Below, one piece after another: positions 1-10,890 of a stretch of 64,000 bases of DNA (position 1 is its first letter; each line of letters begins with the position of its first letter). Under the pieces are notes generated by a model, which saw only the letters and a list, made by a program, of their open reading frames with translations, was not told where the DNA came from and searched no databases. Location of the stretch: positions 7,095,501 through 7,159,500 of the forward strand of contig JAIVEN010000020.1 of assembly GCA_026686845.1 (NCBI GenBank), read 5' to 3'. The stretch comes from Adenanthera pavonina (lineage: Eukaryota > Streptophyta > Magnoliopsida > Fabales > Fabaceae). Position numbers and translations under genes: made by a program.

Positions 1-290
1 TTATCTTTGCTATATGCCATGCATAACTTATTGGCTGATGAGCAAGCATTAACTTACTTACAAATACAAAATCACTTGTGGGTTAGTAATGACGTTAAAC
101 CACTGCCTGCTTTAATGTCCTTCGAGTCCCCGACATTGCTTCAATATGTTCCATTTGCATATTTAAGTTATTTGGGTTATCTTAACTGTATAAAGCATTA
201 GGATGGCTGGTTGGCAAAAGTATCTCTGGCCATTTTTCTGATCAATTAACTTATAAACTGTCTTAAAAGATTGTTCTTTTCTGCTTTCAG

Positions 291-1561
291 ATTCTAATTG
301 AAGTTGACCATCTGCAAGATGTCTCTGGTCCATATATTCAGATTAAGGGTGTTGATAAAGATGCTGTGGCAGCAGCTGGTTCAACGCTTAAATTGGATAG
401 CTCTTATACTACTAAAGTATTAACTTTTAACTTATTTTCTTGAATTAGTTTTGTTTTCCATTTAACTTCTGGTACATATCATAGCTGCTTAATTCTTCCT
501 GTATTGTAGTTGACATTATTTTTATTTTTGCTAGAGTTATCTTCGAATAATTTTGGAAAGCCTACCTGCACTAGAAAGAACTTTTGGTGGCATCCACTCT
601 CAGCAGTCGGCGAGAATGCAAGAAATTGTAGAGTTTATTCAATCTCAGGTGTGTCGAATGTTAATTGTGAATTAATCTCATTCTGTTTTGCACAAAACGT
701 GTAAACACCCTTGAAACACAGACTCACATTGTCATATTTCAGAGGTGGATGAAACTTTAAATGGTGAAGACCACATGAGAAAGCGTGATATCCAACTCAA
801 CTGATTAGTTAATGAACTAAGATGTTTTAGTAGGGGGTGCTAGAACCTCTTTAACTCAAATTATTTGATTCTAATTTTTCATATGATACCCTACCTATTA
901 AGAAAATTAGGAAAGCACAAGTTATGTAGTTAATGAAAAGATGCCGAACTAGATATATTATTGAATGACATTGACATGATTACGGAGTATATAACATATA
1001 AAACTGACCCCCTCAAATGCTTTTTATGCTAATATAACAATCAGAGAGAGTTGTTTCCTTTACTTTGGGTGCCCCTACAAGATCTCCTTCACCTGAAAGA
1101 CTCCTGTAAATTCTAAAAAACTCTTCGCACTACCTAAGCACACAAATATGAATCAGCCAAACTTCTCATTGCCTGCATGCATGGAACCTTGTTTGTATTT
1201 GTGAGAGCATGGAGCCCCACACACATATATGTATACATGTATTTACATATATCAGTTGTTTTAAATATGCTGGAATGAACAGGGAAGTAGCTTAGCATCA
1301 GAATGCTCACCAAGCAGGGTGGCATCTCCAATTGAAGGGATTATCGAGGAGATGCAGTCGAGGATTAAAAGGCTTGAACGGTGGCTTACTGTAAATACGG
1401 TATTCTCACTTTTTTCCTATCTGTTTGCTGATTTTGATTTCATATGACTTTCTCATTCTTTCATATTTAGTTATTAATTATTCTTTTTTGCGAAGGTTTT
1501 GTGGACATTTCTAATGTCTGCTCTCGTGGGTTATTCACTCTATCAAAGGAAGCGTCAATGA
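291..1561 (+). CDS. 3' part of an unrecognised gene encoding a C-terminally membrane-anchored protein
   Basis: Four exons are readable: 291-416, 535-648, 1283-1399 and 1496-1561 (TGA). All are phase 0 with AG acceptors and GT donors, giving 140 residues of C-terminal sequence. The gene enters from the left edge, so its N terminus and main domain are missing. The visible part has a segment beginning ILIEVDHLQDVSG, then SYLRIILESLPALERTFGG, a polar linker, a short amphipathic stretch (MQSRIKRLERWL) and one hydrophobic segment (VLWTFLMSALVGYSLY) followed by the basic tail QRKRQ. That ending is typical of tail-anchored proteins or of a C-terminal single-pass segment. I do not recognise the family and give no function. 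It converges on the KDO-8-phosphate synthase gene, whose stop lies 2.6 kb away. Confidence 0.7.
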
Positions 1562-4188
1562 TACTCTTGAAATTGATACGGAGCTTTAAACTTTTAGAAG
1601 TGAGTTCATAGAAGCTAACAAAAGTCACTAATCCCTTACTACAGATTTCGGTATAGGGTAGACTTTCCCACTCTGGCTGAAGCATTTTGTCCTAGTAAAA
1701 ATTTTTTTAAAGCTTGTCTGTAAGTAATTTGGTTGTGAAAGGAATAGTTACATGGTGTTAAAAGGCATTGTAAATTCATACCCCAAAAAAAAAAAAGTAC
1801 TGTAAATGGAGTTCTTTCTCCGTTATTGTGCTGCTATGCCCTCATCATTACAGTGATCTAATTTCACTCCGTAAGAGCCATAAATATCAGTGATCCAATT
1901 TTCACCATTTACATCCAACACAATGTCTTCCTCGAATTCTTATGAAATGTTTAGTAAACAGAAAGGAAAAATACTTTTCATTGTAAAACAACGATATATA
2001 TCAATCTTATAAATTCATATTATTATTACTCAACAGTAATTATTTTTGAATGATTATTTTTTACTCTAAGTGTTCAAAATTGAATTAAACAAGTCATGCG
2101 GAACTGAAGTAATATGAACCGATTAGAGTTGACTGCTAATAAGGTTACTTTGGTTTTCAATACTGCCAAACCAAGTGGTTTGGTTTAGGGTTTGATTTTT
2201 AGCATTTGCAACTTAAACCAAAGTGAATCAAAACTGATCTATTTATTTTATGATTTGTTTTTCAAGTTTTATGAAACCCCATCATTTGTAACCTTATAGT
2301 AACAAAAATAAAAAAAAAGAAATCATTTGTAATCTTGTGTCTGTCTTTCTTTTCTTTTTTCCTTTGTTCTTTTGAGAGCCTTGTGTTTGCGTATGCTTTT
2401 TTTTTTTTTTTTGTCTGTGGTACCAGTCTTAGATGTAGAAGAGTAAAGCACTAAGTGCCTTTAATAGCTTGTCATGAGAACCAAAGTTGCTAGTTGTGTC
2501 AGTGTATTAATCCTAACTATTAACGAAGCCCAGCCCAATATGAATCCTGGCAGCATGATTCTTTATCCAAAGTATATGCATTTAAATGTAGAAAAGTATC
2601 TCTCATGAAAAAAAATTTAAATACGATGTAATTTGAGACTGTGAATATTGGAGAACTTTTTGGGAGAACTTTCTCCTTTCTAGGGCCCGAAATGACTCGA
2701 TTCAAATTAACTAAAATCAAAGTAACAATCAAATACTGGATGGTTTAAAAAAAAATGTAGAAAATTGCATTTGCTTAAGTATCATATATTGCATATTATA
2801 AGCGTACCAAGTATCAGCTACTGGTAGCAAGATTTTCGGTCCAAAGTACGGGTGATGATTTATTAAACTATCACAAGATGCAAGTTAAAAAAAAGAAAGC
2901 TATGTATGAAAGTATATATTCATCCGATTTTGGTCCAATATTTTCACATATGCTATTTGATTTTATTGAAATTATTTTTTTACCAACTCAATGAAATATA
3001 TGTTATTTTGAAATACTTTGTAAGATTTATTTTTTGGGCCAACTTCAATGATTAAAAATAAAAAAATCATAAAACAATAAAAGTGAAAAGAAGGAAAAAA
3101 GTTACTAATAACAAAAAAAAACTCCACAATTCAAGAATGCTCACATACGACAACAACAATATTAACTTTATCCCACTAAGTAAAGTTGATTACATGCATC
3201 CTAATGAACTTTATCAAACATCATTTCTTCATTTATTAAGGATGCTAATGGACTTTATCCCACTAAATCATTTATTAAGAATGCTCACATACATAGCAAC
3301 AAAATCTCCACAATTCAGACTTTGTTGAGAGCAAAAAAAATGGAATAAAAAGCTGGATGCAGTATTTGTGCAAGAAAAAGGCATGCTGAGAAGGTCCTTT
3401 TTGGTGAAAATTGGTGTTGGTATGAAATTGTTTCTATAGTATGCTTTTTCTTTTTGTATTAATTGAAGAATAGTTAGGGAAACCTTTCATAAAAAGTAGC
3501 TCTTAATTATTCTTCTTCTGGCATATAGCTGTCCTCAGTAAAATCCTTTTTTTAATACAAAAAGAAAGTCCCAATGCATTATTACATAAAAAAAATATTC
3601 AAACTTGATACAAACTGAACCAAATCAGCTTCATTGAAAACCAATCAAGTCCCAACTTTGAGTGAATGGATTGATTTGGTTCAGTTTGGTTTTTTTCTCA
3701 AAAACTAAATCAAACCTTTATACACCCTGTTTAGCAAGAGTATTTTCAAATTATAATCAATTTTTCAATTATATTATTTTATTTTATTTTATTTTGCATA
3801 CCAAACGACTCTTTTCTATAATCACCGTCAAAACATAAGCCACATCAAGGATAGATGCAGATTTAACATATCACCAGATAATATTTCCAAGATAAATCTC
3901 CTTCCACTTCAGATTTTGCGGAATGAAAAATGAACACGGTTCAGTGTTACTTGAACCTTGAAATAAAAAAAATAAAGGAAAAAGCGATGGTAACACCATA
4001 CTCAGGGAATCATATTCAGCATAACTGGACGGGCCATTGTCACCTGCAATTGAAAGTTACATTAGAGAATAATCAAGTATATTATTATAATTCAAATTTC
4101 ATCCTAAATTATTAGAAAATTAAAAGCATAAACAGAAACTACCAACAGCATATACATAGAAAAGAAAAATGAAACATCACCTACCTTT
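1562..4188. other. AT-rich spacer between two converging genes
   Basis: No convincing coding exon is seen. The stretch holds the 3' UTRs of the two converging genes, homopolymer T and A runs, and old repeat debris. A GGTTTGGTTT-rich segment near 2160-2260 and a related, partly complementary segment near 3610-3715 look like remnants of one small transposon, but I cannot define ends. A LINE-like remnant is listed separately. Confidence 0.5.
3141..3330 (-). mobile_element. Degenerate 3' end of an RTE-type LINE
   Basis: The segment starts with a CAACAACAA-type run followed by TTTATCCCACTAAGTAAAGTTGATTACATG, which matches in degraded form the RTE-like 3' ends seen at about 14250 and 41050 (where the text reads TTATCCTACTAAGTGGGGTCGGCTACATG). 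The simple-repeat tail is at the lower coordinate, so the element points to the minus strand. A short block containing the ACTTTATC and AATGCTCACATAC words is repeated inside it. Only about 190 bp is left and no reverse transcriptase can be read. Confidence 0.45.
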
Positions 4189-7100
4189 CTATTCACGATA
4201 TGGCGTGAGATCAATGTTGAATTTTTGTTTCCCTTTGCTTACCCTCTAAAATACAGCAAAGAATAACTAATCAAATATATAAATTCAAAATTGCAAACAT
4301 TAACAATAAAAATAAGTCACTTCTTATTACCAAAAAAAAAAAAAATACAGCCACTTCATATTTTAAAAGTGCTAGCTGGGATATGAACAGTGGAATATAG
4401 GATTGGGGTATTAAGATAATGTCTAGTTAACAGAACTTAATTGCAATTGTTCTTTCAATTAATCAGGAATACTATTCATTCAGCAAAACAGGGCAGGCAA
4501 GATATCTGCACTGTCACAGATTACAAAGAGAGCATAGCTGAAATTCAATCATTTTGATAAGTTCCTAATCCATTAGTAAGAGTGACAGATTAATCAAATT
4601 AACTAATTCCAAATGTAATTGCATTAGTCCAACAAAAACCAGGGCAAGCAAGATATCTGCAGAGTCACAGACTAAACCTTAATTCGGAAATCCAACCATT
4701 TGATGAATTTATAATTTTTTTTTTAAACTGTTATCCTTACTCTCCCTCTCATCTCTATGCTCCTTTCTGTCTCTAGCCTCCATTTGTTTTTTTCTATCTT
4801 CGCCATTTCTCTCTCTTATCTGTCTAAAAGTTCATTGCCATAACAGGAAGACTTATACAATGGTGAAATAAGCACAAACATCAGTTCATAGACCAACGAT
4901 GATTCCATAATCACACTTTCTCTACATCTACTAAATCCAAGTTCATGAATCGCACATCATTGACAGCCGCAGACATTAGCACTTCAATAATAAAAATTAT
5001 AAAATCATCGCTTTTCATAACAGTTTTCAACTGACAAACTTACAGAAATCGCTACAAGTTCTTCCAGCAGCTCCTCCAAATGGCGCAAAGGCTGTCATAT
5101 GAGGGGGTTTTAAAAATGATTCACTAAAGGTCCCCTTTCAAAAATAAATGTACAGAGCAGGCAAAGGGAAATGAACATAAAGTATTGTGATAAGAACCAA
5201 ACTCACCCACTGTGTTGGACCATCAACAGGTGCATTCAGTGGATCATCATGTACCTAAAGACCCAAGAAAAACTTCAGAATCTCATTGATAGACAAACTA
5301 AATGGGTAATGAAAACCGTGAAATACTCCATCCATACAAAAGGTTAGTAGAAAACAGTGTTAGACACTATCAAAGAAGTTTCTCCACCATATCAAAGTTT
5401 CACAAACTACACCAAAAAAGCAAGGGTCTCTCACATACCAGAAAATTTACCCAAAACAATTCTTTTATGGTATAACTAATATATTCGTATTGGCTTTAGC
5501 ATATTCTGTGTACCTCCATGAAAATCCCATCCACTCCAACAGCAACTGCTGTCCTTCCAATGCATGGTATCAATTCTCGTAGGCCTCCACTAGCAACACC
5601 CCCACCTTCCAACTACACAAAGAAGCAGAATTATAATCACTGATTAAGATTTGAAAAAATCTTTTTAAAAGTCAGGTGTGTGGGAAAATGGATATCAGAT
5701 CTGGATGAAATATACTTGTAGGTCAAGAAAGGCTTCAGTTTGACAAGTGACACACATGATACTTGAAAAATACACTGTCCTTGCACTGTGCAAAAATGAT
5801 TTACTGGAATGGATAACACAGTTACTGGTCCAGCTGAGAATGGAAGCAAAACAAGGAATTTTCACATCATGAATCTTGTGAAACCAAAGTTATGCTTTCC
5901 CTCGAAAGTAACACAGGCTAGAATGTATTTACATACTATGAAATGGTTTATTCAGGAAAAAAAAAATGCAATATACATTTATCTCATGCAATTGTCAAGA
6001 TCACCACAGGGTAGAATAATCTGCTGCATATTATATTATATACAAAAAATGAAAAGAGGTAGAACCATATTCAGTACAAAACAAGAAAGGCAATTATAAT
6101 ACGCTAAGCATACCTTTTTTCCAGCAGGCTGTTGTAATGAATGTGTGATATCAGCTACCTGAGGTAAGAAATATTTTAATGATTAGTTTAACGAGAAATA
6201 TAATGATGGATGAACGTAGTGTTGACTGCATAATTGATGTTTGATTAATTAGCCAGGATCAAGGGATCATTTGAATATTTATGTCCTTATTGACTTGGAA
6301 ATCAGAGATCAAATGGAGAAATCTTCCTGCAACCAGCTGTAAGGCAGAAAAGATTTATATTTACTTTGAACTCTACTTTCATACGCACTCTCTAGTCTAT
6401 TAATCCCACTTCCTTTATACATTCTTCCTCTCTAGCATTTTATTATTCAACTGGTAGCACCAAGAAATATGACTGCATCAAAATTTAAATTTAGTTTAAA
6501 CAATGAAGCTTTTGAGAATAACATTAATAAGAGCACAAAGGAGTTCAGTGTCATTTTCATAAATAGGTAAATGAACGTGTACATTCCGGTTTTCTTCAGA
6601 ATTGATTAGCAAATTGAATAGGAGATGCTATGTTAACTTGGCATCATAAATTGAGAGAGATATTCTATGCTTCTTCATTAACATATCAGTAAGTATGACA
6701 TAAGTCCTATGAAACATGTCAAAGAATACATTCGTTGCATATAAACAACTATTGTATTAAAATTATTACAAAAGATCATCAAGAAAAGTTACATGTAAAA
6801 GCTTCAGTAGATGTGCAGGTCAGAGAATCAACATTTTCAGTGACCTATGGCAGAACTTTCTTCTAAGGTGGTGAAACGGGTAAAGTGAGCTTTTGATAGC
6901 ATATTCCCCTTATGTTTAATTAAAGCTACATTTACCATTTGTAAAAGCTCCTTCTAGGTTGAGTTCACGATGATTCATCCTTTTTGACAATAATAGTACT
7001 TTATCAAATGGCCAGGAAAAGATATTATTAAGTAGTGGCATGGAAGAAGAAAGTAGATACCCTTTTATCCTGAATACCCTTAATCCTTTCATTAATTAGA

Positions 7101-10100
7101 ACCAAATACAATGATCCAACTAGTCTCACTATATTTTAAAGACAAGCATACTAGAAATATTTTCTTACAATGGGACAGTTGGCTTCTCTCATCCACTCAA
7201 AGTTTCGTGGATCAACAATCAAATCATCTACAGAACAAAGCAAAGGATTAATATATTTTGGATATTAAAATACTCAACCTATCATTAATTCAAGCTAACT
7301 TGCTTAAAGCAAGACTACTTCAAGCATCTAATCATAATTGCAGAAGAAAGGGCAGGGTGGAGAACAGGTGACTTAGAATAAAACTTAAAATTTGAACTTT
7401 AAAATGGAAATTATGAACAGTCAACAAGTAAAAGACTACAATGAAACTATAATAAATCAGCACACAGAATGATAGCATCTCATGTGATGGATTTTTACAG
7501 AGTCACATCTTTTAATACTGTCAAGTACTCTAGAAAATGAAGTTTAAAAAACATTGTAAATCAAACTCCAGATGCAGAAATTTACGTAATATAGATATTG
7601 ATCATTATGCAAGATCAATCCAATTCAAAACTCAAAGGAATACGATAGAGAGCTCAAACAGATGCTATAAACTTACTGTAACCAAACATAGTTCCTCTCT
7701 CACAAACCATTACATTTGGATTTCCAGCCAATCTAATTTTTTCAGCTGAATTTGTCATGACCTGGATATTTAACATTTATGAGATATATATAAAAAATCA
7801 ACAAATTAGAATTTTAACACATCAGGTTGGACAATATACTTACAGAAGGAGCACAGAACTGGCCTTTCTTGATGTTGACAATTTTTCCAGTTTTGGCTGC
7901 TGCCACCAGAAGATCTGTCTGCCATCAGAGGGGCAATAAAAAAAGTGAAATTGGGGATATCTATCCACCAAAAAAGCCAGTCAGTTATACAGGTACTGAT
8001 AATTGAACTGAAAAAAAAATTATTTTACTTGACGACATAAGAATGCTGGAATCTGAATAACATCTGCAACCCTGCCAACTGGTTCACACTGGCAAAAGAA
8101 AAGATGAATGTGTTAACAGTTAGTTCAGAAATCAGGTGCCCAAATTTCACCAAAATTGCACCTCTAACAAGAACGTATTGGAAGCATCCATTCAATAAAT
8201 TAAAATAATAATCCATCATGAATTTAACAATAAAAAATTGCTAACCAATTTAACTCACAAGTTTGGAGGGGAAAAAGCCAAACAGAAAGGGAAAAATAGC
8301 AAAGTCAAATCATTTTTATAGGACATAGTCTGGAACCAATTAATGGTCTAAGCAAAAATATTTTTTAAGATATATCTCCAGATAGATCAATTTCTTTGGT
8401 CATCTAGATACATGCATCAAGTCCCACAAATATGCAATGCACAGGGGCACTCAACAAGCAAAGGAATCATTAAAAATAAGGACTGACAGCCAACCTCGAG
8501 TCCACTAAAACAACATTTGTTATTTAGAAATATTAAGCTTGCTGTTCCTAGATCAAGGTCTAAAGTTCACACTCAAGAGAACATTGGCCCAATTTTTTTC
8601 TTTGTTTATCCAAGTAGTTTTCATCGAAATGACATCACTTTCATAAGGTATAAAATTTAGTCCAGTATTAATTCTTGCACTTTGGTAAGCATCAATTAGA
8701 TGGTCATTGTCCTTTTTCTCACCTTTTAACAATGATAATAATTCAACTGTACTCCAGTGGCCTAAACAAATTAAGGCTAGAATCTGCTGTTTGGCCCTGA
8801 TCATGACCATTTACAGTGTTTCAAATTTTCCCTAGTGTTATTAAAAGATGAAACTGATTTACCAATTTGCAAATTGCTGGTTGAAGTATGTGGCAATTCT
8901 GTAAAGACCTAAACACATAAATCCTAAACTCCCAAATTAAGAACCACAAACTCAACATCACTATAAATCAATCCATATATCATAATTGGCATTACTCATA
9001 CTGCATTGGATACACAATCAAAATAGCGGATAATTGGAATGAACATCATCACAATAGAAATATAGAACAAGAGACTTAATCCAAGCAAAAAGACTAAGAA
9101 ATTTGAAATCTATTCTGTACATTTAAACGGGCAGAAGAGAAATATAAAATTCTTATAGTTGTGTTCAGGTATAAGCAAGTATATATTACCTGGATAGTCT
9201 CATGCACATCTGTCACAATAGGGATGTCATAGGCTATTTTGACCTTCTCAAGTATCTGTAGAAAGAATTAAGAACTGCAAACGATCAAACCTTTGAGTTA
9301 ACTTGGCCATAAAACATAGCAAAATTAGTGCCAGCAAAGGCTCAAAACTAGTTGGTCTGAGCATAAGCTATAATGTGCCTTTATCAAGATCAAAATTCTG
9401 TGGTTTTGACATAATTTACCATCACAATCCAATTTCCATGTAAAGAATAAAAAGAAAAAAAACTGCATCTAGGTACGTCATAATAGATATTCAAGTCATA
9501 ATTCCTTTGCATGTAAATATCATAATCACCATTAAAAATGAAGAATCCTTGTAAATTTTTTCCTATCATTGGTACTGTAGCCTTTTCCTTCGGCTGGAAA
9601 TATAGTTAACAATGCAAGAGGTGACATCTGACCCAGATAAACACTCCCCAAGGCATAACTTTCAGAGCCCTACAAGGGGCTGAGATAAGACTACGCAGGG
9701 TGTTGCCACAGGGTCTGCATGTGCGAAGTCCAGCCAAAATTTAACTCCAAAACCTTGAAGAAAGAAGTAGATCTAGCATAAATATCAATAACAGCTTCCA
9801 TTTTACATATCTATAACTGGTGCTTTTTAAATTTTTTGTTAGAACTCCAGAATCACTGGACATAGAACATCCCACTTCCTCAAGAACAAACCACAACAAT
9901 GGTGCAATTAAAAGTAGTAGGGTCCTGAACCTTCAATCCTTCAACCATGCCTGGGCCACGAAATGATTTTGATGATGTCCGATTGGCTTTGTCAAAGCTT
10001 GACTTGAAAACCAATGGTACTCCAACTCTGGAAGTTATAGAAACTCTAGATCATGTTAGACGCCTACACATTCAAAACCATATCTTATGCCTACTGCCCT

Positions 10101-10612
10101 TTCCATTTTATTCAATTTCATTATAATTAATTTTTTTAATGACTAAATAACAAGCAGAAAGGAGCAGATAAGGTATTCAAAATCAATTGGGACTATGTAA
10201 GTTTAAGCCCAAGTGAACTCATTTAGCTGTTGGAGTAGACAAATATCAGTATAGCAGTCCCAGATAAACAGCATGGCTCAAAAAATTTATAAAGGACGAG
10301 AAAGAGAGAGATGTTCAGAGACGCCTATGAAGAAGTTAGAAGTAGGAAACTAGCAAAACGCACTTAGATGTGATACTCTTTATGTGCTTAGCCATCCGTA
10401 GAATGTGCTCCTCAGATTCAATCACATTTGGACCCGCCAGCAGGAAGAACGGGTTTGCTGTCTGGTGAAATCGATGCAAACCAAATCCAAGAATAAAACA
10501 TCCATTGTAAACATAATTGGCAAAATGCTTAATCAAATATTACTTAAAAAAAAAAAAAAAGCAGATCGCTTGAAACCTTCAGTTGGTTAAACAGAATTGT
10601 AGACGAATCCAT
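4189..10612 (-). CDS. kdsA: 2-dehydro-3-deoxyphosphooctonate aldolase (KDO-8-phosphate synthase)
   Basis: Cytosolic enzyme condensing phosphoenolpyruvate with D-arabinose 5-phosphate to KDO-8-phosphate, the precursor of KDO in pectic rhamnogalacturonan II. Thirteen minus-strand exons: 10612-10577, 10461-10364, 10027-9931, 9255-9190, 8088-8029, 7918-7844, 7761-7677, 7227-7169, 6158-6114, 5612-5514, 5254-5207, 5091-5044, 4245-4189. They sum to 873 nt, 290 aa, the usual length for plant KdsA. Motifs in order: LLAGPNVIES (residues 19-28), KSSFDKANRTSSKSFRGPGM, QIPAFLCRQTDLL, NIKKGQF, CERGTMFGY, DITHSLQQPAG, EVHDDP and the C terminus LTPYRE. Asn24 stands where metal-dependent enzymes carry Cys, which places it in the metal-independent class. 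The frame is open upstream of the chosen ATG to another ATG at 10879, but family length supports 10612. No damage is seen. Confidence 0.95.
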
Positions 10613-10890
10613 TTTCACAGTCGAAAGATACACAAACGAAACTGCACGAAACAACAAGAAGATCAGGAAATTAAGAAATATATGTTGCCAATGTATACCA
10701 AGCCTTAAAAGTAAGCTACATTCTGCAACAAAGAGCTGAACAAGTTTCCAACATTTTCTCAGAATCCAAACACAACTTACAGCAAAACTGCTTAACACCG
10801 AGAAGGGCAGAGAGAGAGAGAGAGTAGGAGATCTTCCACGATCAACGACACCGGCTTGTGGCAGGGCGTAGTCCTCCACAAGGTAAAAAG
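10613..10890 (-). promoter_or_regulatory. Probable 5' UTR and promoter-proximal region of kdsA
   Basis: The 270 bp before the kdsA ATG contain a (GA)n/(CT)n tract around 10809-10826 in a pyrimidine-rich stretch, read in gene orientation, as is common in plant leaders. A GTAAGT that could serve as a 5'-UTR donor lies near 10775-10780. The frame stays open from an upstream ATG at 10879, so a form longer by 89 residues is formally possible. That extension shows no family similarity I recognise and no clear transit peptide, so I treat it as untranslated. Confidence 0.4.
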
